Notes under the pieces: model-generated
What the model was told of the DNA's origin: nothing
The model's input: only the letters and a program-made list of their open reading frames with translations
The model's database searches: none
Shown here: one piece after another, positions 48,300-57,815 of the stretch
Numbering within the stretch: position 1 is the first letter of the stretch
Layout of the letters: every line of letters starts with the position of its first letter
Translations under genes and position numbers: made by a program
Origin: Phytoseiulus persimilis
Lineage: Eukaryota > Arthropoda > Arachnida > Mesostigmata > Phytoseiidae
Length of the DNA: 64,000 nt
Direction: 5' to 3'
Assembly: GCA_037576195.1 (NCBI GenBank)
Contig: CM075102.1
Coordinates: forward strand, 25,044,745 to 25,108,744

Positions 48300-48440
48300 A
48301 CACTGGAAGCTCGGTCGGGGGTGTCGTTTTCGATTCTTCCAAGAACTTCCCTGCGACGAGCACGAGTGAAGAGACGACACTGCACGCGTCACGTGTGTGG
48401 CCACTCGCCGTCGAGAGCTGGGACAACAGGATCCGTGCAT
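48300..48440 (-). promoter_or_regulatory. Shared leader of copy B (holds the hAT2 target site)
   Basis: This block is kept upstream of the start codon in copies A-D. It contains the uninterrupted GTGTGTGGCCACTCGCCGTC; in copy C the same GTGGCCAC is duplicated around hAT2. A homologous stretch lies in front of the hAT1 transposase. Whether it is 5' UTR or promoter cannot be told. Confidence 0.5.
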
Positions 48441-48504
48441 GATACTCTGCGTGCTCCTCATGTGCATAGTGATCCTCCATCGCCTTCATTGTAGAAAAGT
48501 CCCT

Positions 48505-48870
48505 TCACGATATCATGGTGACTTCCTCCAGCATTCTGGTGTCATCCGCCTCTGAGCGACTCGAGGCTGGATCCGTTCTTTGTCTGCTGAGCTCATATGA
48601 GATCATGGGAACCAGGTGAGAAGCGGAAGCTTGATTAGAAATCGGAGCGAATAGTTTATTCAATATCCTGATTCCGGGAGCCGGGGCAAACTGACAGAGA
48701 ACTGAGCATTCGAGAAATTCCACATCCTTTCCAAGAGTTATTGGCCGTTCCCGAAGCTTCCCTCGTATCTCCCCCTCAAACTTTCCGTAGTCGTCACTAA
48801 GCTTCCTGATTCGGTCCCTGAAGGCATCTTCAGATACCGCAAGCTTCGGGTCTTCCGCTCTGAACCATTT
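48505..48870 (-). other. Conserved upstream block of copy B with open frame
   Basis: About 110 codons stay open and aligned between copy B (this block) and copy C (54,249-54,610): both have DAFRDRIRKLSDDYG, then GEIRGKLRERPITLG, and end MLEEVTMIS before the same stop. Copy D keeps only pieces (62,820-63,010). No start codon is conserved and I do not recognise the protein. It lies 250 bp upstream of the GTPase start. It may be an upstream exon, a separate small gene or non-coding sequence that stayed open by recent duplication. Confidence 0.35.
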
Positions 48871-49339
48871 CTCGTTTCACGCTGAAGGATAGGCAGACTT
48901 GAAGTATTTGATGCAGAATCATACATGGTTTAATCGGAGACCGCGGATTTCCGTCGAGCTCCGGTCGCTCTTCTTCAGAGCAGAGGGTTTCAAACGTTCC
49001 AGAAACGTTACTCGTTCAATATCCCGGTTAGAGTATAGAGTGCCGAAGAATATCAACATGAGTCCAAAATGAACGAGCCAAAGTTGCAACAAGGTCTCGT
49101 AAAGCGAACGTCCCTGGGAAGGCGCCGAAACACTCGTCGAGATATGTCGACTGCTACCTGACAGCGGGTCAGTTGACAGAAATATTCCTGAGAAGCGACC
49201 CTCTCTCCCACAACTTAAGAAGTCTCCGTGACGGCTTCCTGACCGTCGTCTCCGTGCAATGATCGATATATTCCAGTGAAGCTGATGGGTTCGTAGAAAT
49301 ATTCTGCACCCGAATATCCAAAGCTGGAGTTCCGGCCTG
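48871..49339. other. Spacer between copies B and C
   Basis: No gene identified. Part (to about 49,020) matches the upstream flank of copy D at about 63,060-63,215, marking a common duplicated unit edge. Confidence 0.4.
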
Positions 49340-49551
49340 ATTCATCTCAAGCTACTTTTTGACCTCTGCGGAATTCGAAACGCAGACGGCTGCGTCGTAA
49401 AAGTTTCGAAGACTCGGGAACTCGCCGCTAAGCAGTTCACTGACACAGGTCCGGACGGAGGGAAATGCGGACCGTGACGTCCGATCCATCGACCATTTTT
49501 CGGTCGAACTTGGTAGGTCGGAAGGTGTCCCCTATGAGAGTATACAGGTGC
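49340..49551 (-). pseudogene. Old atlastin/GBP-like remnant C''
   Basis: In two minus frames this short stretch encodes IGDTFRPTKFDRKMVDGSDV and, after a shift, ELLSGEFPSLRNFYDAAV with SNSAEVKK. These match IEDIFRPSNIKPKTVHGKEL, DEMPSPKTLYEATV and TNSAAVNS of the intact copies. Only part of exon 5 remains. It lies upstream of the duplicated 3' flank of copy C in window coordinates, so each intact gene has an older remnant downstream of it. Confidence 0.6.
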
Positions 49552-49941
49552 CTCCCGAGATTCGGTTGACGTCTGCGATCTCATCTCCTCTGAGTGCTCC
49601 TTGCTATTGGCTATATTCAGATACGAGGATTTTCAACGAGCGCCAATGTCAACTCTTCTATTCAAAAGTATGTCACCCCCATCTCAATCGTGTAGGTTTC
49701 CTCCAGTGTAAGACCATTCTCCGACCAATTGTGTCCGTTCTTGGGGTCAGCTGTTCATTTGTGATCTTCCAAATGAATAACGTCCTAAACCTCATCATCT
49801 TCGCGACATTCATACACCCCAAAGGCGACTTCCATCCCTTCATATTCAAGTTCAAGGACATGAGAATGTATATTTTTTTGCATTGACTTGGGTTACCTTT
49901 TGACAGCTACAGTCGAATATGAAGTTTTAGTAATTGCATCA

Positions 49942-52170
49942 TTAATTTTGCCTCGACTTGACCTGGCCCAGAAGGCTCACCGCTGCAGACACGACGATGG
50001 CTCCAACTCCGATCATTCTAGATAAAAACGTTGGTCTCTCTGCGTCGGCCAAGCGCTGCTCCATTTCCCTCCTAGATCTCTCGGCTTTTGCCTCTATTTC
50101 AGCTCTCTCGCTCCGTGCGTCAATCAATTGTTGTTGCAGATTAGAGTTTGAAACTCTGATGTCGTCGATTTGACTCATCAAGTTTTTTTGCATGTCGTCA
50201 AGCGCCTGCATCTTCTGCGCGTCCTTTTCGAGTCTTTCTTTATCCTCCTCTGCTTTCTTCAATTCTGTTCGGAGCTCCAGGGTTTCATGGTCTAGGTTTC
50301 GTATCTGGTCTTCGAGGTGATCCGTGTGCCCTCGAAGAGCTTCAACCTGACCCTCGAACCGCTTCGCGTCCCACGCCGCGGTATTAGCAAGTTCAAAATG
50401 ATGCTTCGAGGCACCGATTCGTGATTCCAACTCTCTCAATGCCGTCGAAATGGCAACTTCACCACCCATTTTCAACACTTCATTGAAGTTGGTGAGAACT
50501 TCGTTGGAAACGTCGTTGTGGAATTCTTCAAACTCAGCCGGGTCTCGTGGATCTTCCATGACAAGGGCCGAAACCCGTGATTGATACATTCCGACAGCGC
50601 TGTTGACAGCTGCGGAGTTCGTAGCATCTACTGTTGCCTCGTACAATCTTTTGGGGCTCGGCATCTCGTCGCTGCTTAATGCACGTACATAAAGTTCCAT
50701 GTGAACAAGGAAGTCCCGAACAGTGAGTTCTTTCCCATGCACTGTTTTCGGTTTGATATTGCTCGGCCGGAAGATGTCTTCGATGAACGATTTCATGAGC
50801 CCTACGAAACCTGGTTCAATGTCTGCGGAAAGAGGTGTCGTCATTCATCACCACAAGCTGTCAGCGGTTCGTCACTCTCAGGAATCGGAAATACAGGAAG
50901 TGCTGTGAAGATCATCTTCATACCCGAAAGTTTCCCTTTGAAGTCAGCTGAAGTATCCACTTTCATCCCTGGATGTGACATCAGGAAGCATTTCGTTGAT
51001 TCGAAGCTGTTCTTGATATTGGTACGCATTGTTTCCAGTTCTCCCTCCAGCCCAGTTATCCCGAGTTTCCTGCAGATGATCGTCATGGAAATGATTCCTA
51101 GCAACAGAGTAATTTCAGATATGCTCGCGGGAGATTTCTGAGCATAGGGCCATGCGTCGCATGAAGCCGCCGGCACTTCTGAAGTTTGTGATACGACGTC
51201 CTCAAAAACCGTCGTCACCGAACTTCTCTTGACATAGCGTTGGATGAATGCGGACGTTGAATACAGCACTCGGAACTCACTCATTCAGTAGTGTCTGACC
51301 TCCATCCCAACCGAACGGCATTTCGTCTGGATATGTCCAGTCTCTCACTAGGAATACAAGCTCTTGGAACGGTTTTGGTTCGCTTCGAGAATGGTTCTCG
51401 GGGTTTTGAGAGTGAACGAGGCGACCAAACTCCACGAACAGTTCCAGAGAACTGAGATCGTCACCTTGAATGTTCTGCTTCACGTTGAATATTTGTATTG
51501 AAGAAAGCAGCACACTCAGCGAAAACACAGACGCACAGCCTCCGACGGTCGTCTGGGTGTCAAAAATTCCTTGAGTATCCATTAGGATGACGTTGATTTC
51601 CTCTCCAGAGGCGCTCGTAATCTGGAAAACAGTGTCGCTTTATCCAATCCATCAATATGCCAAGCAGCGAAGCGAAGTTGTCAATGGCCAATCCAGGAAA
51701 CAGGGCGTAGTGGACTCTATGTTCGAATGAATGCTGTCCAGTTTTCCAAATCAAACCTTGAAAATCTCGGGCCAGATGAGCACGCCGAACGTGACGCGAT
51801 TCCTGGAGTGTTCCCAGTCAAAACCCGTGAGCGTCTCCCCAGCTCCATCTTCTAGCCATCGGCTCGCACCTTTCGCCCTCAAGTACCTTGCGGAACGGCA
51901 AGTCTGATCAGTTGTATTGGGCAGGAACATCCTTCGCAATATTTGTTCACACGTTTCTCGTCGGCTGAGCGAGGTTCTGGCTGTGAGTTGTCACTGCGCT
52001 CACCTGATGATGAAGTTCATCAGAAAGCTCTTACCCTGGCGGTAACGTCCAGCAATAGAAATCACGGAAACTTTCCGATTCAGGTCGTCCTTTGAGAGTA
52101 GCTCTAGCACACGAGAGGCTTCAGTAGTGCAGTCCTTGCCGGGTTGGAAAACGCGGATTGGAGCGAGCAT
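49942..52170 (-). CDS. Atlastin/GBP-like GTPase copy C, 554 aa, C-terminal membrane anchor
   Basis: Exons (minus): 52,004-52,170, 51,757-51,886, 51,281-51,621, 50,924-51,069, 49,942-50,822; GT-AG introns, 1665 nt, no stops. The GTPase half is nearly identical to copy B, with the same P-loop GRYRQGKS, switch-I Thr, DTQG and RD motifs. The middle domain is also close to B. The coiled coil (about 412-525) diverges, and the tail is different: no CaaX motif, instead a hydrophobic run near 530-547 (IGVGAIVVSAAVSLLG) followed by a short basic tail. This would make C a tail-anchored protein, in contrast to the probably prenylated B and D. Introns and flanks are so like B that recent duplication or gene conversion is likely. 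Transposon hAT2 lies 149 bp upstream of the start codon and may have altered its promoter. Confidence 0.9.
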
Positions 52171-52776
52171 CTTTGAAACAAAGGAACACGATCAGAACGA
52201 TGGGAACGGTGGCGACACTGGAAGATCGGTCTGGGGTGTCGTTTTCGATTCTTCCAAGAACTTCCCTGCGACGAGCACGAGTGAAGAGACGACACTGCAC
52301 GCGTCACGTGTGTGGCCACTAGGCTTTGCAGCGGTTATTTAACCGCGGTTAATAACCGCGAATAATTTGCGGTTATTAACCGCAATAACCGCGAGAGAAT
52401 GGCGGTTATAGCCGCATTCAACCGCAATTTTCAACCGAACTCAAAATCGAGGGTTTATCTTATCTGACAAGCATATGATTGTTCGGGAAAGCGTACCATC
52501 TGATGAGCATACTCAGGAGGACTGAGATCTGAAATTAGGCGCTGATATTTGAACAGAGATGAACCGACAGACGTGAAAGATGCTCTCAGCATTCCAGCTC
52601 GGCTCAGCGGATGTGCAGAGACAATGCTCCGCGGAAATGTGATCTAATGATATTTGAGCTGAACTGTTGGGAATAATGAGACGATCGACTCTGCTCGGCA
52701 TATTTGGTTTGCTCGCCGACCTAGTGACATCTTGTGTGATGGCTCCCGTTGAACGAAGTTCTTATAAGGTTCCGAA

Positions 52777-53080
52777 ATGAAGACTCGACCAGCAATCATT
52801 CCTGGAGATCTCACAAATCACCTGCAGCCTCTTGATGTTTCCATTAACAAGCCGCCCAATGACTCCATGAGAGAGCACTGTACGCGGTGGACTCAATCTT
52901 CCAGACAGAAGGTCTACGCATCCGGTGAGATCGAGAAACCAAGCACAGTGAAAGTACTTATTATGTGCGTCGCACCCGCATGTTAAGGCGTCCATTGAAG
53001 AATCGTGATGGAGTCCTCCAAGATAACGGGGATCTCTGACGGTCGGGCACAGCAACGATGATCTCAGTGCCGAAAGCAGC
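52777..53080 (+). pseudogene. DDE_1 (pogo-like) fragment in hAT2
   Basis: The frame starts MKTRPAIIPGDLTNHLQPLD and continues SINKPPNDSMREHCTRW. This is the DDE_1 end-of-domain signature, closer to consensus (IIPG, INKP) than the hAT1 version. It stops at 52,985 but recognisable sequence (ITGIS) continues in frame beyond. Confidence 0.7.
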
Positions 53081-53539
53081 GACTTGGAGTCCGAGAAAGC
53101 TGCGAGCTGCTCGAGGGAGGACATTCAGGAGGACATTGACAGTTTGAGACTGATTCCCAAATAAGTACAAGGGAATCAGGACATCGAGAAATCTGAGAGC
53201 AACGCGGGAGGTTAGATCCGAAGTTTCTGACTATATTCATCGGATGGGAGGCTCTTCGATACAAGTGATCTACGTCGTTCTAGATTATGCAATTGTTTCG
53301 AAAATTTCGTGACTTGCAGTTAGGCTTCGCATCGGTTATTCCACCGCGAGCTATCGAGAACGTATCTCGGCGACTCACAGGAGCAACATTGAAAATGTTC
53401 CACTTCCAGGAAAACATCTCATGGGATTCCATTTACGAGCCTCCCGGATCTTTCGCAACTGCAGGAGCCGCGATCGACAGAAGACTGAACTCGGCAAGAA
53501 CTCAGGCTTCATAAAGCCGGGGGCGATCATGGCCGTCTT

Positions 53540-53760
53540 CTCGACCGATGCCTGAAAGCTTCTTCGGGAATCCCGCAGACATCCGTACAGGCCGAAAGAG
53601 ACTTCAGTTCGGTTCGATTCTTGTCTGGGGCAACCGTGCGAGTATGAAACCGAGCACCCTCGACCATATATTCTTCTTGCGGAAAGCATTCCCGAACGAA
53701 CTCTTGTGAAGCGAAAATTGTGTTACAGAGAACCAGTCTCTCCACCATGTGCCGCAGTCG
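53540..53760 (+). pseudogene. hAT transposase C-terminal fragment in hAT2
   Basis: Across a frame shift this encodes IPQTSVQAERDFSSVRF and then SMKPSTLDHIFFLRKAF. The hAT1 exon 4 protein has IPPTSVQPERDFSILRM and SLKPESLNDIFMLRRAF. hAT1 and hAT2 therefore belong to one family. Confidence 0.8.
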
Positions 53761-54248
53761 TTGTGTACATATATTGTACAGTATCTCTTACAAGCTGATG
53801 CTTTCTTAACGTTAATCATAAACTTCCCTTGGGCAAGGTTGCTTCACTAAAAAGCATACTCACGAGTTCGTCCCGTCGTATTTCTGCCTATTTTTGCTTC
53901 ATCTATGCCGAAGATATGGGGTGGGGCTTCGGAAAACTGAGTTGTCGGTTCTATGTCCATTGAATCATCTGGTTTCCGACGTTATCGCTATGAAACTCAT
54001 TGCAAAATATCCCAGCCATGCCCAAGATCACTCTCTGAATGGCTTGCGGTTATTTGCGGTTATAACCGCGGTTATGAGGTTGCGGTTATCGGTTAACCGT
54101 AACCGCGGTTATTTAAAAATGCGGTTATATGCAAAGCCTAGTGGCCACTCGCCGTCGAGAGCTGGGACAACAGGATCCGTGCATGATATTCTGCATGCTC
54201 CTCATGTGCATAGTGATCCTCCATTGCCTTCATTATAGAAAAGTCCCT

Positions 54249-54610
54249 TCACGATATCATGGTGACTTCCTCCAGCATTCTGGTGTCATCCGCCTCTGAG
54301 CGACTCGAGGCTGGATCCGTTCTTTGTCTACTGAGCTCATATGAAATCATGGGAACCAGGTGAGAAGCGGAAGCTAGATTAGAAATCGGAGCGAATAGTT
54401 TATTCAATACCCTGATTCCGAGAGCCGAGGCAAACTGACAAAGAGCTGAGCATTCAAGCAATTCCACATCGTTTCCAAGAGTTATTGGCCGTTCCCGAAG
54501 CTTCCCTCGTATCTCCCCCTCAAACCTCCCGTAGTCGTCACTAAGCTTCCTGATTCGGTCCCTGAAGGCATCTTCAAACACCACAAACTTCGGGTCGCCC
54601 GCTCAGAACC
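54249..54610 (-). other. Conserved upstream block of copy C
   Basis: Counterpart of 48,505-48,870; the frame is open to the stop at 54,249. It is now separated from the copy C gene by hAT2. See the copy B entry for details. Confidence 0.35.
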
Positions 54611-54727
54611 ATTTCTCGTTTCACGCTGAAGGATAGGCAGACTTGAAGTACTTGATGCAGAATCATAACTGGTTTAATCGGAGACCGCGGATTTTCGTCA
54701 AGCTCCGGTCACTCTTCTTCAGAGCTG

Positions 54728-55591
54728 AGCATGCAACCGCCGGCACTTCTGAAGTTTGTGATACAACATCCTCAAAAACCGTCTTCACCGAACTTTTCTG
54801 GACGTAGCGTTGGATGAATGCGGACGTTGAACTGAATACAGCACTCGAAACTCACTCATTCAGAAGTTTTTGACCTCCATCCCAGCCGAACGGCATTTCG
54901 TCTGGATACGCCCAGTCTCTCACTAGGGATACAAGCTCTTGGAACGGTTTTGGTTCGCTCCGAGAATGGTTTCCGGGGTTTTGAGAGTGAACGAGGCGAC
55001 CTAACTCCACGAACAGCTGCAAAGAACTGAGATCGTCACCTTGAATGTTCTGCTTCACGTTGAATATTTGTATTGAAGAAAGCAGCACACTCAGCGAAAA
55101 CACAGACGTGGAGTCTTTGATGGACGTCTCGGTATCGAAAATTCCTCGAGTATACATTAGGATGACGTTGATTTCCTCTCCAGAGGCGCTCGTAATCTGG
55201 AGGACAGTATCGCTTTATCCAAACCATCAAGATGCTAAGCATCGAAGCAAAGTTGTCAAAAGCCACTCCGGGACACAAGACGTAGTGGGCCTTTCGCCCT
55301 CAAGTACCTTGCGGAATGGCAAGTCTGATCAGTTGTCTTCGGCAGGAGAATCGTTCGCAATATTTGTTTACACGTTCCTCGTCGGCTGAGCGAGGTTCTG
55401 GCTGTGAGTATTCACCGCGCTCACCTGATGATGAAGTTTATCAGAAAGCTCTTACCGTGGCGGTAACGTCTAGCAATAGAGAACTCGGGAACTTTCGAAT
55501 CCAGGGCTTCCTCCGAGAGTAGCCTTCACAATTGAGAGGCTGCATCAAGGCAATCGTTGCCAAGTTGACAAACACGGATTGGATCGAGGAT
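54728..55591 (-). pseudogene. Atlastin/GBP-like GTPase copy C', truncated
   Basis: Exon 1 (about 55,435-55,591) has lost its ATG (ATC instead) and contains an in-frame TGA; the P-loop reads RRYRHGKS in place of GRYRQGKS. Most of exon 2 is deleted. Exon 3 (54,856-55,196) is complete and open with DTRGIFDTE-like sequence (MYTRGIFD; the DTQG box has become YTRG). Exons 4-5 are absent. Within intron 3, near 54,728, the sequence switches to the upstream flank of copy C through a short GAGCAT match, so C' looks like the product of unequal recombination. Confidence 0.85.
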
Positions 55592-56138
55592 TTTTCAACA
55601 CGGAACCAACCAGCGTCTTCGATCGCGAGTTCTCTGCTCGCAAAATTGCGTGTCGGTGCAGCGAAAATTGGTTCTCGAGAAGTCAAGCGGGCAAATTAGC
55701 CTGTTTCGCAGTCTTAACGCGACTCTCTACTTTACCAAGAAGCCGCTTAAGCTACATGATCCCAATGATCGGGAATAGAGGTCGCCGAATGCTGAAGGCT
55801 CTGTTTCCGAACTTCTCCACTCCACCCTCGGATGCTCAACGACCTGAGTCGAAGTTCCGTTTCGGCATTCCCGCACCGAGCGCATTCTCGAGCTCCTGGC
55901 TGAATCCGAGGAAACGTGGAAAACAAATGCTACCTCGGGAAACGCTGCTCGGATTCTCTCCCGGATAACGGAGAAATTGAGGCCCCTCAGGAGGCGAATT
56001 CTGCGAGATCGTCTCTTCGGCAAACTTTGCGTCTCTGCATGGACCAACCTGCGGCATTTTCGTATTCTTGGACCTGAATCCGAAGCTCACTGAAACTCAT
56101 GAAATGTCCCTATGATAAGCAGCCCACTCGCTCTAGTC
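55592..56138. other. Upstream flank of copy C'
   Basis: Paralogous in part to 41,427-41,700, as noted there. Frames at 55,579-55,968 (plus) and 55,727-56,090 (minus) are open but antisense to each other and not conserved. Confidence 0.4.
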
Positions 56139-56880
56139 CAGGGGTTCCCAAACTTTCTCACCGTAATGACCCCTGTGCAATTTTCTAAGCTCGTGTAGAC
56201 CCCCAACTAGTATGAGCCTCAATAACTTAAATTCAGGCTTTACGAGGATTAAATTGGAGGTCTCTCTATTGGGCGTAATTCAGATATGGTGGTACGTGTT
56301 CTCACTGAGATGTGTTTACTTGATGTAACGAAACCCCATTCTTCGAGGTTTGTCCTGGAGCGGTGATCAGCCGCAGACCGCCACGTTCAGGGTTGGCCAT
56401 CATTTTTCTGGTCTTGATAACAATATTGACTACTGCATTGAAGCCTCTCTCTGCCAGATATGAGGATGGAGAAGCGATGAAACACCTTCTCGCGAACGCG
56501 CATAGTCATGAAGATGTACGTGGTCAATGTGGACCGTCACGGAATTCAGAGATTGAGTTTCTCCTTTTTGCCAGCGGTAGTTGGCGCTGAAACCGATTGG
56601 GGTTGAGAGTTGCTGCTTTTCACCCCCGAAAGGTTCCGCATTGTGCATTTGAGTGGTTCGAGATACTCGTCCTCGAAATATTTAGCCTGACTCATGTATT
56701 TGTGCGGGTCGCAGTGTAACTCTTCCAATACACAGGCAGTTGCACGTCTCCGTTTGCCGTTCTGCTGCCTCTCCGATAGCATTTGCCTCGGATTGTCGAG
56801 CGCTGGAAGAACTACGAGCGGCTGAGTAATTGCGAAAATAATGGTAACAATCATCGTGGCTCATTTAACAGCTAAGACCC
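56139..56880 (-). mobile_element. hAT (Charlie-like) transposon remnant
   Basis: The left end at 56,139 is CAGGGGTTCCCAAACTTTCT, the typical 'CAGGGGTTCCCAAACTTT' terminus of Charlie-type hAT elements. On the minus strand 56,302-56,460 encodes LAERGFNAVVNIVIKTRKMM, then RGGLRLITA, and LHQVNTSQ before a stop: the C-terminal dimerisation domain, in the right orientation relative to that end. The stretch 56,546-56,854 carries the dispersed repeat shared with 27.6 kb. The right terminus is lost. The element interrupts the unit spacer, compared with 41,690. Confidence 0.7.
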
Positions 56881-57426
56881 TGCAGTTCGCTAACTTGCCT
56901 TCATCAGCCATACGCACTCAACGAAGGGTGGACCCCGGATGTCTCAGCCGGAGAAGAGGGACCGTGAAACGGTACGCGGACAAGAGGTGAGGGGATCCCG
57001 ACAACATCAACAAACCGATGATGGGAACCCAGTCATCGATCCCGTCCCCTTCGCACCAGGAGGTGTCACGGGACCTACAGCAACTGTACCCGAACTGACC
57101 CTGCGATGATCTCTCTGAACCGAGCGACGAGTCGGACTCACGGTATAGAACCACCGGACGGGAGATGTGGTAAGGAAAGTACTCTCAATATCCCCTCCGA
57201 GAATATTTAGAAGCTCTCATCTGTAGAGACAGCACGATCATACCAGAAAGCTACGAGAGAGATTCTCCACATGGCAAAATCCTGCTCAGGGTGAAAATCT
57301 GAGTCTGTTTGCGTTCACGAGTGGATGGTGCGTAACAACTCCGACGGCAGCCAAACAGTAGAAAATGTCACGTGATATTTACATTTATCGCTGCTCCGGT
57401 GGGTGGGCTTTTGCTGAGCTCTAGTC
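56881..57426. other. Unit spacer, no clear gene
   Basis: Paralogous in part to 42,060-42,200. A minus frame at 56,918-57,154 matches in part the frame at 42,059-42,244 ('LLRLRH'), without a known domain. Confidence 0.4.
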
Positions 57427-57815
57427 ATGTATTTCAACAGTTTAGCAGAGCTCAACTTTCCCACCGCTCCGCCGAAAGATTGGGTCGTCAACAAGTCCGT
57501 GCGGTTTTCCACACGAAATTCTACCCTCAAAGAACATGGATTTCCCCAGGGGGACTCGATCCCGTCGACCGGTATGATTTCTTGTTATACTGACGATTCG
57601 AATTCCACTCCGTTTAATGTTCCTGCTAATTTGACCTCGAAGCCACTCATTGCTGAGTGTTTCCGTCAGATGGTCGTGATGATGCCTGGGAGAGCTGGAG
57701 TGGCTGCGGCGAGATTCGTTCGACAGCTTTCCCTCGAAGAATCCATGAGCGGTGGCGAAGTTGAGGCATATATGCGCAGTCAGCCTCCCTGGCGTGACAA
57801 CGAAAATCTCCCATG
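57427..57815 (+). pseudogene. Paralogue of the 44,065-44,709 ORF, split by a transposon
   Basis: The plus frame aligns with the second half of the copy at 44,065-44,709 (ANLTSKPL, CFRQMVVMMP, VEAYMRSQPPWR). It is cut at 57,816 by the Mutator-like insertion. The remainder continues after it, from 59,017 to the stop at about 59,181. No function assigned. Confidence 0.35.

Larger units (their letters stand above)
52312..54148 (+). mobile_element. hAT2: 1.82-kb non-autonomous hAT element
   Basis: GTGGCCAC is duplicated at 52,312-52,319 and 54,141-54,148. The element (52,320-54,140) ends in TAGGCTTTGCA inverted repeats. About 110 bp inside each end is built of AACCGC/GCGGTT repeats. The uninterrupted target is seen in copy B at about 48,402-48,409. 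Inside are a DDE_1 fragment and a hAT C-terminal fragment, both broken, in the same order as in one half of hAT1, so it could move only with help from another copy. Confidence 0.92.

Noticed and set aside
48277..48489. 70-codon ORF upstream of copy B as N-terminus of the GTPase
   Set aside because: It ends in a TGA 21 bp before the ATG used, and in copy C it is destroyed by hAT2 while the gene is intact. The start at 48,255 gives the P-loop position expected for GBP-type proteins.
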